This document shows positions 22,315 through 30,733 of a stretch of 64,000 bases of DNA, in pieces. This DNA is from JABFWF01 sp035539135 (lineage in GTDB: Bacteria; Pseudomonadota; Gammaproteobacteria; Xanthomonadales; Xanthomonadaceae): NCBI GenBank assembly GCA_035539135.1, contig DATLJD010000014.1, forward strand, positions 62,001 to 126,000. The letters run 5' to 3'. The notes beneath the pieces are model-generated. The model did no database searches. It was given only the letters and a program-made list of their open reading frames with translations, and was not told the origin of the DNA. Numbering within the stretch: position 1 is the first letter of the stretch; every line of letters starts with the position of its first letter. The position numbers and the translations under genes are program-made.

Positions 22315-25197
22315 ATGAGCAGGGGGAGCACGACCGTCGAAGCGGCCGCACAGGCCACGGCGGCGCGCGCGCCGCCGGCGCTGGCCGATGCGCTGGCGGC
22401 GGTGCTCGGGCCCGGCGCGCAGCTCGCGCTCGCCTGGCGGCCGGCCGACGGCGGCGAAGGCGAGGGCGCGCTCGCCAGCGCTGGCGCTTCCCCGCTGTTG
22501 CGCGCGCAGGCCGCGCGCCTGCTCGACGACGTCGACGCCGAACCCGGCGGCACCGGCGCGTCCGCCCTGGTCTGGCAGGAGGCGGATGCGCGCGTCGCCC
22601 TGGTCGCCGCCGCCCCCGCGTCCGGCGCCGCCGCGATCCGCGACTGGCTGCCGTTGGCGCGCGCCGCGCTGGGCGCGAGCGTGTCGGCGCATCGCGCCCA
22701 GGCCCGCGTGCAGACCCTGCAGCAGGCGCAGCGCGTGCAGCACGCGCTCTACGAGATCGCCGACCTCGCCGGCGCCGACCTCGAGATGGACGAGATGCTG
22801 GGTCGCATCCACGCCGTGGTCGGCGGGCTGATGTACGCGGCCAACTTCTACATCGTCCTCTACGACGAGCTGCACGACAGCGTGCGCTTCCTGTACTTCG
22901 TCGACCAGATCGATCCGTGGGTGGCGGATCCGGCGCTGGAGATCCCGGTCGCCGAGATGGGCAACAGCCTGACCGTCGCCCTGCTGCGCTTCTGCCGCCC
23001 GCTGCGCGGTCCGTCGGCGCGGCTGCGCGGCGAGACCGGCGTCGACCGCGACCCGCGCCACGGCCCGGACAGCGCCGACTGGCTGGGCGTGCCAATGCGT
23101 CGCGACGACCGGGTCAGCGGCGCGATCGTGGTGCAGAGCTACGACCGGCCCGGCGTCTACACCGACGAGGACCGCGCGCTGCTGGAATACGTCGCCCAGC
23201 ACATCCAGACCGCGCTCGACCGCAAGCATGCCCAGGTCGAACTGGAGCGCCGGGTGGACGCGCGCACGCTCGAGCTGCAGCAGGCGAACCTGGTGCTGCA
23301 GGCCGAGATCGTCGAGCGCCAGCGCGCCGAGAAGCTGCAACGCGCGCTGTACCGGATCACCGAGCTGTCGGTGACGGCCGGCAGCATGGAGCGCTTCTAC
23401 GCCGACGTGCACTGGATCGTCGGCGAGCTGCTGTACGCGCGCAATTTCTACATCGCGCTGCTGACCGCCGACGGCGAACAGATCGAGTTCCCGTATTCGG
23501 TGGACGAGCGCGACCCGGCGCGCCACACCCGCCGGTTGGCCAAGGGCCTGACCGAGTACGTCATCTCGCAGGGCGAGCCGCTGCTCGCCGATCGCGCCCG
23601 CATCGCCGAGCTGGAAGAGCAGGGGATGGTGCGCAGCCACGGCTCGCAGGCGCATTGCTGGCTCGGCGTGCCGCTGCTGCGCGACGGCAGCGTGGTCGGC
23701 GCGATCGCGGTGCAGAGCTACACGCCGGACATCGACTTCAACGCGCGCGACCAGGAGCTGCTGACCTTCGTCGCCCACCACATCGGCGGCGGCCTCGCCC
23801 GCAAGCGTGCGCAGGAACACCTGAAGGCGGCGCACGCCGAACTGGAACTGCGCGTGGCAGCCCGCACCCAGGAGCTGGCGGGCGCCAACCGCGAACTGCG
23901 CTCGCAGATCGGCGAGCGCCTGCGCGCGGAGCACCGCCTGACCCACGCCGCGCGCCACGATGCGCTCACCGGCCTGCCCAACCGGCCGCACCTGCTCGAG
24001 CGGCTGGACGCGGCGATCGCCAATGCGCGCGAGCATGGCGGCATGTTCGCGGTCCTGTTCCTCGACCTCGACCGCTTCAAGCTGATCAACGACAGCATCG
24101 GCCACGCCGCCGGCGACGAGATGCTGGTCGAGGTCGGGCGCCGCCTGCGCGACGCGGTCGGCGAGGAGGGCGTGGTAGCGCGCTTCGGCGGCGACGAGTT
24201 CGCGGTGCTCGCCGAGCGCGTCGCCGACGCGACCGGGGGCGAGGCGCTCGCCCAGCGCGTGCTGCAGGCGCTGGGCCGGCCGATGTGGATCGCCGGCCGC
24301 GAACTGTTCCCGTCGGCCAGCGTGGGCATCGCGATGTGGCAGCCGCGCTACCGGCTCGGCGAGGAATTGCTGCGCGACGCCGACGCCGCGATGTACCGCG
24401 CCAAGGCCGAGGGCCGCGATCGCAGCGCGCTGTTCGACGAGGCGATGCGCGCCCACGCGATCCGCCTGCTCGACCTCGAGGCCGACCTGCGCCGTGCGAT
24501 CCTCAACGACGCCTTCGTCCCGCACTTCCAGCCGATCGTGCGCCTCGCCGACGGCGCGGTGGTCGGCCACGAGGCGCTGCTGCGCTGGAACCACGAGCTG
24601 CACGGGGCGCTGCCGCCGGCCGAGTTCATCGGCGTGGGCGAGGACAGCGGCCTGATCGAGCAGGTCGACTGGCTGCTCTACGAGCGGGTGGTCGCCTGGC
24701 TGCGCAACCGCGCCGAAGGCTATGTCTCCATCAACGTCTCGCCGCGCCACCTGCGTTCGGACGACTTCGCGGACCGGCTGCTGGCGCTGCTGGACGCGGC
24801 CGGCGTCGATCCCGCGCGCCTGCGCATCGAGATCACCGAGGTCGCGCTGCTCGACGACGCGCCGCGCGCGCTGCGCCTGCTCAACGTGCTGCGCGACCGC
24901 GGCGTGCTGGCGCTGCTGGACGATTTCGGCACCGGCTTCTCGGCGCTGAGTTACCTGCACCGCTTCCCGATCCATGCGATGAAGATCGATCGCAGCTTCG
25001 TCGCCGGCCTGGACGGCGAAAGCCGTGCCGAGAGCCTGGCCCTGGTGCGCGCGATCCTGGCGCTGGCCTCGACGCTCGGCATCGAGGCGATCGGCGAGGG
25101 CATCGAGACCGAGCACCAGCGCTCGCTGTTGCGCGAACTCGGCTGCCAGTACGGGCAGGGCTTCCTGTACGGGCGGCCGACGGTGGCGCCGGCCTGA
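22315..25197 (+). CDS. Cyclic-di-GMP regulator with two GAF, GGDEF and EAL domains
   Basis: A 960-residue soluble protein. Two GAF-type sensor domains lie at about 150-300 and 350-500, each followed by a coiled-coil linker (LERRVDARTLELQQ and LELRVAARTQELAG). The GGDEF domain has the intact motif GGDEF at 625-629 but no RxxD inhibitory site five residues upstream. The EAL domain has EAL at 753-755, EITEVALL, DDFGTG at 869-874 and EGIETEHQRS, all consistent with an active phosphodiesterase. It can therefore in principle make and break c-di-GMP. The similar GAF pair suggests internal duplication. No transmembrane helix is present. Confidence 0.92.
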   Translation: MSRGSTTVEAAAQATAARAPPALADALAAVLGPGAQLALAWRPADGGEGEGALASAGASPLLRAQAARLLDDVDAEPGGTGASALVWQEADARVALVAAAPASGAAAIRDWLPLARAALGASVSAHRAQARVQTLQQAQRVQHALYEIADLAGADLEMDEMLGRIHAVVGGLMYAANFYIVLYDELHDSVRFLYFVDQIDPWVADPALEIPVAEMGNSLTVALLRFCRPLRGPSARLRGETGVDRDPRHGPDSADWLGVPMRRDDRVSGAIVVQSYDRPGVYTDEDRALLEYVAQHIQTALDRKHAQVELERRVDARTLELQQANLVLQAEIVERQRAEKLQRALYRITELSVTAGSMERFYADVHWIVGELLYARNFYIALLTADGEQIEFPYSVDERDPARHTRRLAKGLTEYVISQGEPLLADRARIAELEEQGMVRSHGSQAHCWLGVPLLRDGSVVGAIAVQSYTPDIDFNARDQELLTFVAHHIGGGLARKRAQEHLKAAHAELELRVAARTQELAGANRELRSQIGERLRAEHRLTHAARHDALTGLPNRPHLLERLDAAIANAREHGGMFAVLFLDLDRFKLINDSIGHAAGDEMLVEVGRRLRDAVGEEGVVARFGGDEFAVLAERVADATGGEALAQRVLQALGRPMWIAGRELFPSASVGIAMWQPRYRLGEELLRDADAAMYRAKAEGRDRSALFDEAMRAHAIRLLDLEADLRRAILNDAFVPHFQPIVRLADGAVVGHEALLRWNHELHGALPPAEFIGVGEDSGLIEQVDWLLYERVVAWLRNRAEGYVSINVSPRHLRSDDFADRLLALLDAAGVDPARLRIEITEVALLDDAPRALRLLNVLRDRGVLALLDDFGTGFSALSYLHRFPIHAMKIDRSFVAGLDGESRAESLALVRAILALASTLGIEAIGEGIETEHQRSLLRELGCQYGQGFLYGRPTVAPA

Positions 25198-25201
25198 GGA
25201 C

Positions 25202-27064
25202 TCAGCGCGCGCGTGCGCGCTGGGCGCCGTCGCGGGGCGGCCGCGCACGCGCCGCGTGCCCGGCGGTGTCCACCGCGTCGCTCCGCCGCGCCGGCAGCCC
25301 GCCACCGCCCGTCGTCGCCGACGGCAGGGCGCGCAGCTTCGCCACCGTGAAGTAGACCGCCTGCGGCGTGCCGCGCGCGCCGGAGGCGTCGGTGCCCTGG
25401 ACGAACACGACGTGGCGGCCCGGCGCGAGGCCGCCGGTCTGGATCACCACGCTGGCGCTCTCGCGCGGGGCGTCGAAGCGGCCGTCGGTCGCCGCCATCG
25501 CGATCGGCCTGGCGCCGTCGGCCCACGGGGTGTCGTCGAGCCAGGCCGCGGCCGAAGCGATCGCCTGCACCGGTTCGCTGCCGATGGCCTGGCTGTAGAG
25601 GCTGTCGTCCACGGTCGCGGTGATCGTCGCCGGCTTGCCCGGCACCACGAAGCTCGGGAAGACGGTCAGGGCGGTCGTGTCCGGGCCGCCCGGGTAGACG
25701 TAGGGCGCGTACAGATTGCGTGCGGCGTATTTCAGCGCGGCGGTGTTGCGCGGCAGGGTCGATCCTTCGAACGTCGCGCAGTCTTCGAAGAAGGACGTGC
25801 CGAACTCGATCGTGTAGCTGGGCGCGCCGAGCAGGCCGTAGATGGCGTCGGTGTCGGTGCCGTCGGCCGGGTAGAGGTAGACCCACTGCTTGGCCTGGTA
25901 GCCGTTGAACCAGGCCAGGCGGCGGCCGAGGGTGCGCAGCGCAACGGCGTTTGGCGGCTGCTGCTGGGTGTAGGACCAAGGCCACAGCACCAGCTGCGAA
26001 TAGCTGTGCAGGTCGAGGAACATGCCGCGGTAGGAGGACGGCGCCGCGCTGACGGTATCGTCGTTGCGGCGGTCGGGCAGGACCCCGCCGCGATGCACGC
26101 CGTCGCTGCCGCGGGTACCGGCGACGTAACGCAGCAGGTTGTTCGTTTCCGGTTCGGAGCCGGCGCGGGGGCCGTGGTAGGTGCTGGCGCAGGGATCGCT
26201 GCTGGAGCCGCCCGCCACGCTGTTCCAGCGGAAGCCGAAGTTGCGGTTGAGGTCGATGCCGTAGTCGCTGGCGTTGCAGCTGCCGTTGCTGGTGTTCGCG
26301 TTCTTGCGCCAGAGCGCGCCGGCCTCGGCCTTCTTGCGGCCGTCGGGGTTGGCCTGCAGCACCAGGTCGAAGCGGAAGTTGTCGAGCAGCCAGGTCGCCT
26401 GCGGATCGCTGCCGTGGCCGTTGGCCAGCCATTCGCCGAAGCGGGTGAGCAGTTCGGCCGGCGTGTATTCGCGCGCGTGGATGGAGGCGAACACCACCAT
26501 CGTCGGCTTGTCCGGCAGCCGGGCGTCGGTCGCCGCGTTGGTCAGCTGCAGCGCGCGCATGCGGTAGCCGCCGGCGCCGCGCGAGGCCAGCCAGGTCGGG
26601 CCGATGTCCACCACCTTGGCCAGCGTGGGGTGCGCCGCGGCAAGCTGGTCCATGGTCGCGTAGGTTTCCTCGACCGTGCGGTAGCAGGCGTAGCGCGGGA
26701 TGCTCTCCGCCGGGCGTGCCGCCAGCGCCTGCGCCGGCCTCCCGGAACGCCGGGCGGCGAAGGCCGCGCGCAGTGCCTGGTCGGCCTGCTGCAGGCGCCG
26801 GCTGGCGGCGCGGTCGATGTCCACCCGCAGGCCGAGCCGGCGCAGGGCGAGGACGTCGCCGTAGCTTGCCTCGGCGCGCGCGGTGCGCGCGCGTTCGTCC
26901 ACGAGCATGTGCTGGAAGCGCGCGGCGGCCTGTTGCAGTTCGGCGCGGTCGCGGTAGTGCACGGTGACGACCGCGAGCGCCGCGTCTTCATCCTGCACCG
27001 GCCCGCTGGCGGCGGCGCCGGCCAATGGCAGCAGGGACAGCAGCAGGGCGGTGCGCAGGCGCAT
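25202..27064 (-). CDS. Secreted M14-family zinc carboxypeptidase
   Basis: A 620-residue exported metallopeptidase. A signal peptide (1-20) and a propeptide-like region precede the M14 domain from about residue 125. Zinc ligands are His196 and Glu199 (SIHAREY) and His353 (DLHSYSQL), the catalytic Glu is Glu420 (YTIEFG), and substrate contacts include NPDGR and LNRNFGFRW. Residues from about 455 form a beta-rich accessory domain, and the last 40 residues are Arg/Ala-rich and disordered. Such enzymes trim C-terminal residues of peptides outside the cell and are common in lytic soil Xanthomonadaceae. It ends 4 bp from the end of the convergent GGDEF-EAL gene. Confidence 0.9.
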   Translation of the reverse strand: MRLRTALLLSLLPLAGAAASGPVQDEDAALAVVTVHYRDRAELQQAAARFQHMLVDERARTARAEASYGDVLALRRLGLRVDIDRAASRRLQQADQALRAAFAARRSGRPAQALAARPAESIPRYACYRTVEETYATMDQLAAAHPTLAKVVDIGPTWLASRGAGGYRMRALQLTNAATDARLPDKPTMVVFASIHAREYTPAELLTRFGEWLANGHGSDPQATWLLDNFRFDLVLQANPDGRKKAEAGALWRKNANTSNGSCNASDYGIDLNRNFGFRWNSVAGGSSSDPCASTYHGPRAGSEPETNNLLRYVAGTRGSDGVHRGGVLPDRRNDDTVSAAPSSYRGMFLDLHSYSQLVLWPWSYTQQQPPNAVALRTLGRRLAWFNGYQAKQWVYLYPADGTDTDAIYGLLGAPSYTIEFGTSFFEDCATFEGSTLPRNTAALKYAARNLYAPYVYPGGPDTTALTVFPSFVVPGKPATITATVDDSLYSQAIGSEPVQAIASAAAWLDDTPWADGARPIAMAATDGRFDAPRESASVVIQTGGLAPGRHVVFVQGTDASGARGTPQAVYFTVAKLRALPSATTGGGGLPARRSDAVDTAGHAARARPPRDGAQRARAR

Positions 27065-27141
27065 GCAGGTTGCTCGTCGTGGCGACGGGGCACCGTGGCA
27101 TGGCGCCGACCAAGCGCGCGTGAAAGAGCGCCGTGCCCCGC

Positions 27142-28569
27142 TCAGCCGCGGATCACCAGCAGGCGCGGTTCGGTCATGTCCTCGATCGCCCAGCGCACGC
27201 CCTCGCGGCCGAAGCCGGAGCGCTTGACTCCGCCGTAGGGCATGTTGTCGACACGGAAGCTGGGCACGTCGCCGATCACGACGCCGCCGACTTCGAGGAC
27301 GTCCCAGGCGCGCAGCGCATGCGCGAGCGAGGCGGTGAACACGCCCGCCTGCAGGCCGAACTCGCTGTCGTTGACGCGTGCGAGGGCGTCGTCGAAATCG
27401 TCGAAGGGTTCGATGAGGGCGACGGGGCCGAACACCTCCTCGCGGTACAGCGCGAGCTCGTGCGGTACGCCCTCGAGCAGCGTCGCCGGCACCAGCGTGC
27501 CGCGGCGCTTGCCGCCCGCCAGGCGGGTGGCCCCGGCGGCGACGGCTTCTTCGATCCAGCGCTCGATGCGTTCGGCCGCGGCCTCGTCGATCACCGGGCC
27601 GATGAACACGTCTTCCTCGCGCGGATCGCCCATGCGCAGTTGCGACACGGCGTCCGCCAGCGCGTCGCGCACGGCTTCGTACCGGCTCGCGTGCACGTAG
27701 ATGCGCTGCACGCCGATGCAGCTCTGGCCGGACTGGTAGTAGGCGCCGGTGACCAGGCGCTGGACGAGCGCGTCCATGGCCACGCCCGGGTCCGCGTCGA
27801 CGATGCAGGCGGCGTTGCCGCCGAGTTCCAGCACGACCTTCTTGCGGCCCGCGCGCGCCTTCAGGTCCCAGCCGACCACGCCGCCGGTGAAGCTGAGCAG
27901 GGCGAGGCGTTCGTCCTCGACCAGCGGCGCGGCGTCCCCGGTGCGGCAGGGCAGGATCGAGAACGCGCCGGCGGGCAGGTCGGTTTCAGCGAGCACCTCG
28001 CCGATGATGAGCGCGCCGACCGGGGTGCGCTCGGACGGCTTGAGCACGAACGGGCAGCCGGCCGCGATCGCGGGCGCGACCTTGTGCGCGACCAGGTTGA
28101 GCGGGAAGTTGAACGGGGTGATGAAGCTGCAGGCGCCGACCGGCACGCGCTTCGTCATTCCGCGGTAGCCGCGCGCGCGTTCGGACACCTGCAGTTCGAT
28201 CACCTCGCCGCCGATGCGGGTCGCCTCCCCGGCCGCGATGCGGAAGGTGTCGACCAGCCGCGCGACCTCGCCGCGGGCGTCGCGGATCGGCTTGCCGGCC
28301 TCGATGCACAGGGCGAGGGCGAGTTCCTCGCTGCGTTCGCCGAAGCGGCGCACGCAGTGCTCGAGCACGTCGCGGCGGGCATCTGGCGGGAAGGCGGCCA
28401 TCGCCCGGCGGGCCTCGAAGGCGGCCGCGATGGCGCGTTCGATCGCCGCCGCGTCCGCGAGCGCGACTGCTGTCGCGCGTTCGCCGCTGTACTTGTCGAG
28501 CACCGGCAGGTCGGCGTTGGCGGCGACCGCGCGGTTGGCGAGGTAGTAGGGGTAGCGATCCTTCAACAT
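27142..28569 (-). CDS. NAD(P)-dependent aldehyde dehydrogenase
   Basis: A 475-residue aldehyde dehydrogenase. The nucleophile is Cys284 in SGQSCIGVQR, the general-base Glu lies in VLELGGNAA and the nucleotide-binding segment is SFTGG. FITPFNFPLN and PYGGVKRSG are other family landmarks. It most resembles the lactaldehyde/phosphonoacetaldehyde type, but the substrate cannot be fixed. The start MLKDRYPYY is preferred because a GGGAGAG ribosome site lies upstream. It appears to be transcribed alone; an 8-bp palindrome and a 102-bp repeat lie in front of it. Confidence 0.88.
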   Translation of the reverse strand: MLKDRYPYYLANRAVAANADLPVLDKYSGERATAVALADAAAIERAIAAAFEARRAMAAFPPDARRDVLEHCVRRFGERSEELALALCIEAGKPIRDARGEVARLVDTFRIAAGEATRIGGEVIELQVSERARGYRGMTKRVPVGACSFITPFNFPLNLVAHKVAPAIAAGCPFVLKPSERTPVGALIIGEVLAETDLPAGAFSILPCRTGDAAPLVEDERLALLSFTGGVVGWDLKARAGRKKVVLELGGNAACIVDADPGVAMDALVQRLVTGAYYQSGQSCIGVQRIYVHASRYEAVRDALADAVSQLRMGDPREEDVFIGPVIDEAAAERIERWIEEAVAAGATRLAGGKRRGTLVPATLLEGVPHELALYREEVFGPVALIEPFDDFDDALARVNDSEFGLQAGVFTASLAHALRAWDVLEVGGVVIGDVPSFRVDNMPYGGVKRSGFGREGVRWAIEDMTEPRLLVIRG

Positions 28570-28586
28570 GGCGCGGTCTCTCCCAT

Positions 28587-28606
28587 GTCGCCGGTCGTCC
28601 GGCGAC
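28587..28606. promoter_or_regulatory. Perfect palindrome in the aldehyde dehydrogenase leader
   Basis: GTCGCCGG and CCGGCGAC are exact complements separated by TCGT, 18 bp in front of the aldehyde dehydrogenase start. It could be an operator or an RNA hairpin; there is no T tract, so a terminator is unlikely. Confidence 0.4.
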
Positions 28607-28699
28607 ACCATTTTCCCCCGTTTATCCGAAAGCAATGTCGTTGTGATGGAGCGCAGCGTTCGGGTCGCAAATGCTTCAGGCGGAACGCCGCGCGAGCGC

Positions 28700-28801
28700 G
28701 CCGGGTGGGAGAGGTGGGCAGGACCGTATGCGGCATGGATGCCGCATCCGAGCCTCCATGGATGGATTCACGGCGTGTCCTGACCGCCTCTCCCACCCGG
28801 C
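28700..28801. repeat. 102-bp imperfect palindromic repeat, copy C (interior inverted)
   Basis: Same 102-bp length and 18-bp outer arms (one mismatch) as copies A and B, but the 66-bp interior is in the opposite orientation. Its inner hairpin reads TGCGGCA/TGCCGCA instead of TGCGCCA/TGGCGCA, a compensatory base-pair swap. It occupies most of the gap between xseA and the aldehyde dehydrogenase gene. Confidence 0.85.
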
Positions 28802-28855
28802 ACGCCCCTCCAGCTCACGCGTCGTCTTACTGCCTTTGTCTCGCTCTCGGGGCGT

Positions 28856-30202
28856 TTATTCGCTCTCCGTCGGCTCCACTCGCAGCGCCAGCAGGCCGTC
28901 CTGCAGGCGCGCGTGCAGACGCTCGCCGGGTTGCACGTCGCCGGTCGCGCGCACGACGCGGCCGTCCTCGCGCTGCAGGATTGCGTAGCCGCGGGCGACC
29001 GTCGCCAGCGGGCTGACCGCCTGCAGCGAGCGCGCCAGCCCGCGCAGGCGCAGGGTGTCGTCGCGCAGGCGGCGCACCATCGCCGCCTGCGGGCGCGGCG
29101 CCAGCGCGTCCAGCCGCTGCCGCAGTCGCGCCAGGCGCCGCTGCGGATGCGCGGCGCGCAGCACCGCGCCGGCGTGGCGCAGCCGCGCGTGTTCGCGCTC
29201 CAGGCGGCGCTGCCAAGCCGCGCGCAGGCGGCGCAGGCCTTCGGCCTGGCGCCGGCACAGCAGCTCCAGCCGCGCCTGCGGGCGCAGCGCGTTGAGGCGC
29301 AGCGCGGCGCGGTCGGCGCGCTGCATCGCCGCGCGCAGGCGCTGCGCCTGCAGCTGGCGCACGCGCAGTTCCAGCGTGCGCAGGCGGCGGGCGAGGTCGT
29401 CCCGGTGCGGCACCAGCAGTTCGGCCGCGGCGGACGGCGTCGGCGCGCGCAGGTCGGCGGCGAAGTCGGACAGGCTGAAGTCGGTCTCGTGGCCGATCGC
29501 CGACACCACCGGCACCGGCATCGCCGCGATCGTGCGCGCGAGCAGTTCGTCGTTGAAGGCCCACAGGTCTTCCAGCGAGCCGCCACCGCGCGCCAGCAGC
29601 AGCACGTCGTAACGGCCGCTGGCGGCGGCGCGGCGCAGCATCGCGACGATCTGCGCCGCCGCGTTCGCGCCCTGCACCGGCACCGGCAGGACGTCCACGT
29701 GCAGCAGCGGAAAGCGCCGCGCCAGCACGCTCAGCACGTCGCGCACGGCGGCGCCGGAGGGCGAGGTCAGCACCGCCAGCCGGCGCACGTGGGCGGGCAG
29801 GGGGCGCTTGCGCTCGGTGGCGAACAGGCCTTCGGCGGCGAGCTTCGCCTTCAGCTCCTCGAACGCGCGGCGCAGCGCGCCTTCGCCTGCTTCCTCCAGG
29901 TGGTCGAGCACCAGCTGGTAGTCGCCGCGCGCTTCGTACAGGGTCAACCGGCCGCGCCCGAGCACGCGCAGGCCCTCGCGCGGGGCGAACTTCAGCCACT
30001 GGCTCTTGGGCCTGAACAGGGCGCAGCGCACCTGCGCGCGGGCGTCCTTCAGGGTGAAGTAGAGGTGCCCGGACGCGGGCCGCGACAGGTTGCCGAGTTC
30101 GCCCTCGACCCACACCAGCGGGAAGGCGCCTTCCAGCAGGTCGCGCGCCAGCGTGTTGAGCTGGCTGGGGCTGAGGACTTCGCGGGCGGGTTCCTGCGGC
30201 AT
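28856..30202 (-). CDS. xseA: Exodeoxyribonuclease VII large subunit
   Basis: XseA, with several copies of the small subunit XseB, degrades single-stranded DNA into oligonucleotides. The 448-residue protein has an N-terminal OB-fold (1-110, LVWVEGELGNLSRP, GHLYFTLKD), the central catalytic domain with RGGGSLEDLWAFN and IGHETDFSLSDFAADLRAPTP, and an Arg/Gln/Leu-rich coiled-coil region to about 400. The ATG at 30202 gives the normal family start. xseB is not adjacent. Repeat-containing gaps lie on both sides, so it is a single transcription unit. Confidence 0.95.
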   Translation of the reverse strand: MPQEPAREVLSPSQLNTLARDLLEGAFPLVWVEGELGNLSRPASGHLYFTLKDARAQVRCALFRPKSQWLKFAPREGLRVLGRGRLTLYEARGDYQLVLDHLEEAGEGALRRAFEELKAKLAAEGLFATERKRPLPAHVRRLAVLTSPSGAAVRDVLSVLARRFPLLHVDVLPVPVQGANAAAQIVAMLRRAAASGRYDVLLLARGGGSLEDLWAFNDELLARTIAAMPVPVVSAIGHETDFSLSDFAADLRAPTPSAAAELLVPHRDDLARRLRTLELRVRQLQAQRLRAAMQRADRAALRLNALRPQARLELLCRRQAEGLRRLRAAWQRRLEREHARLRHAGAVLRAAHPQRRLARLRQRLDALAPRPQAAMVRRLRDDTLRLRGLARSLQAVSPLATVARGYAILQREDGRVVRATGDVQPGERLHARLQDGLLALRVEPTESE

Positions 30203-30317
30203 CGGAAGACGGCGGACGGCGGGACACCGTAGCGCCGGCGGGGCGCGGGGGGAAGCGTTGACAGCGTGGGCAGCGCCGGGCTCACCCGACCAAGGCAAAA
30301 CGCACCCTGGGCAGCGC

Positions 30318-30419
30318 GGCGGGCGGGAGAGGCAGCCAGGACACGCCGTGAATCCGTCCATGGAGGCTCGGATGCGCCATCCATGGCGCATACGGTCCTG
30401 CCTGCCTCTCACACCCGCC
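30318..30419. repeat. 102-bp imperfect palindromic repeat, copy B
   Basis: Nearly identical to copy A at 4880 and in the same orientation, with 18-bp arms (two mismatches). It is the first of three repeat types that fill the gene-free stretch 30203-30733 in the same order and spacing as at 4880-5206. Confidence 0.85.
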
Positions 30420-30456
30420 GCGCCCCCACCACTCCCGCGGTTTGGCTTGGTCCTTC

Positions 30457-30525
30457 GTAGAGCGGAGCTTGCTCCGCTGCGCCGGCGCCCGGGATTGCGT
30501 ATCAGCGGAGCAAGCTCCGCTCTAC
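30457..30525. repeat. GTAG-headed REP-like inverted pair, copy B
   Basis: Inverted pair of hairpins headed GTAGAGCGGAGCTTGCTCCG from each end; 69 bp against 64 bp for the copy at 5010, the difference lying in the spacer between the two halves. Confidence 0.8.
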
Positions 30526-30553
30526 GGCAAGTCGCCGGAATCTGTCCGAGCGA

Positions 30554-30656
30554 CCGGGAGGGCGGGGGTGTTGCGTGAGCGCGCCATGGATGGCGCGCGC
30601 CCGCATCTGGGCATGGATGCCCAGCTAAGGGAAAAGCAACACCCCCGCCCTCCCGG
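30554..30656. repeat. Structured repeat of about 103 bp, copy B
   Basis: Here the 21-bp outer arms match perfectly. The inner hairpin at 30607-30624 is CTGGGCA/TGCCCAG where copy A has CAGGACA/TGTCCTG: both differences are compensated on the opposite arm. Confidence 0.8.
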
Positions 30657-30721
30657 TCGCGGGCCTTGGCGCCCGCTCTTTTCATTCAGACGCCCATACG
30701 ACGCTGATGCCCGCCGCTCCT

Positions 30722-30727
30722 TACAAT
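30722..30727 (+). promoter_or_regulatory. Candidate -10 element of ispG (leaderless?)
   Basis: TACAAT, a good -10 match, ends 6 nt before the ATG at 30734. No Shine-Dalgarno sequence fits between them. The -35 region is weak. Confidence 0.4.
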
Positions 30728-30733
30728 TGCGGC

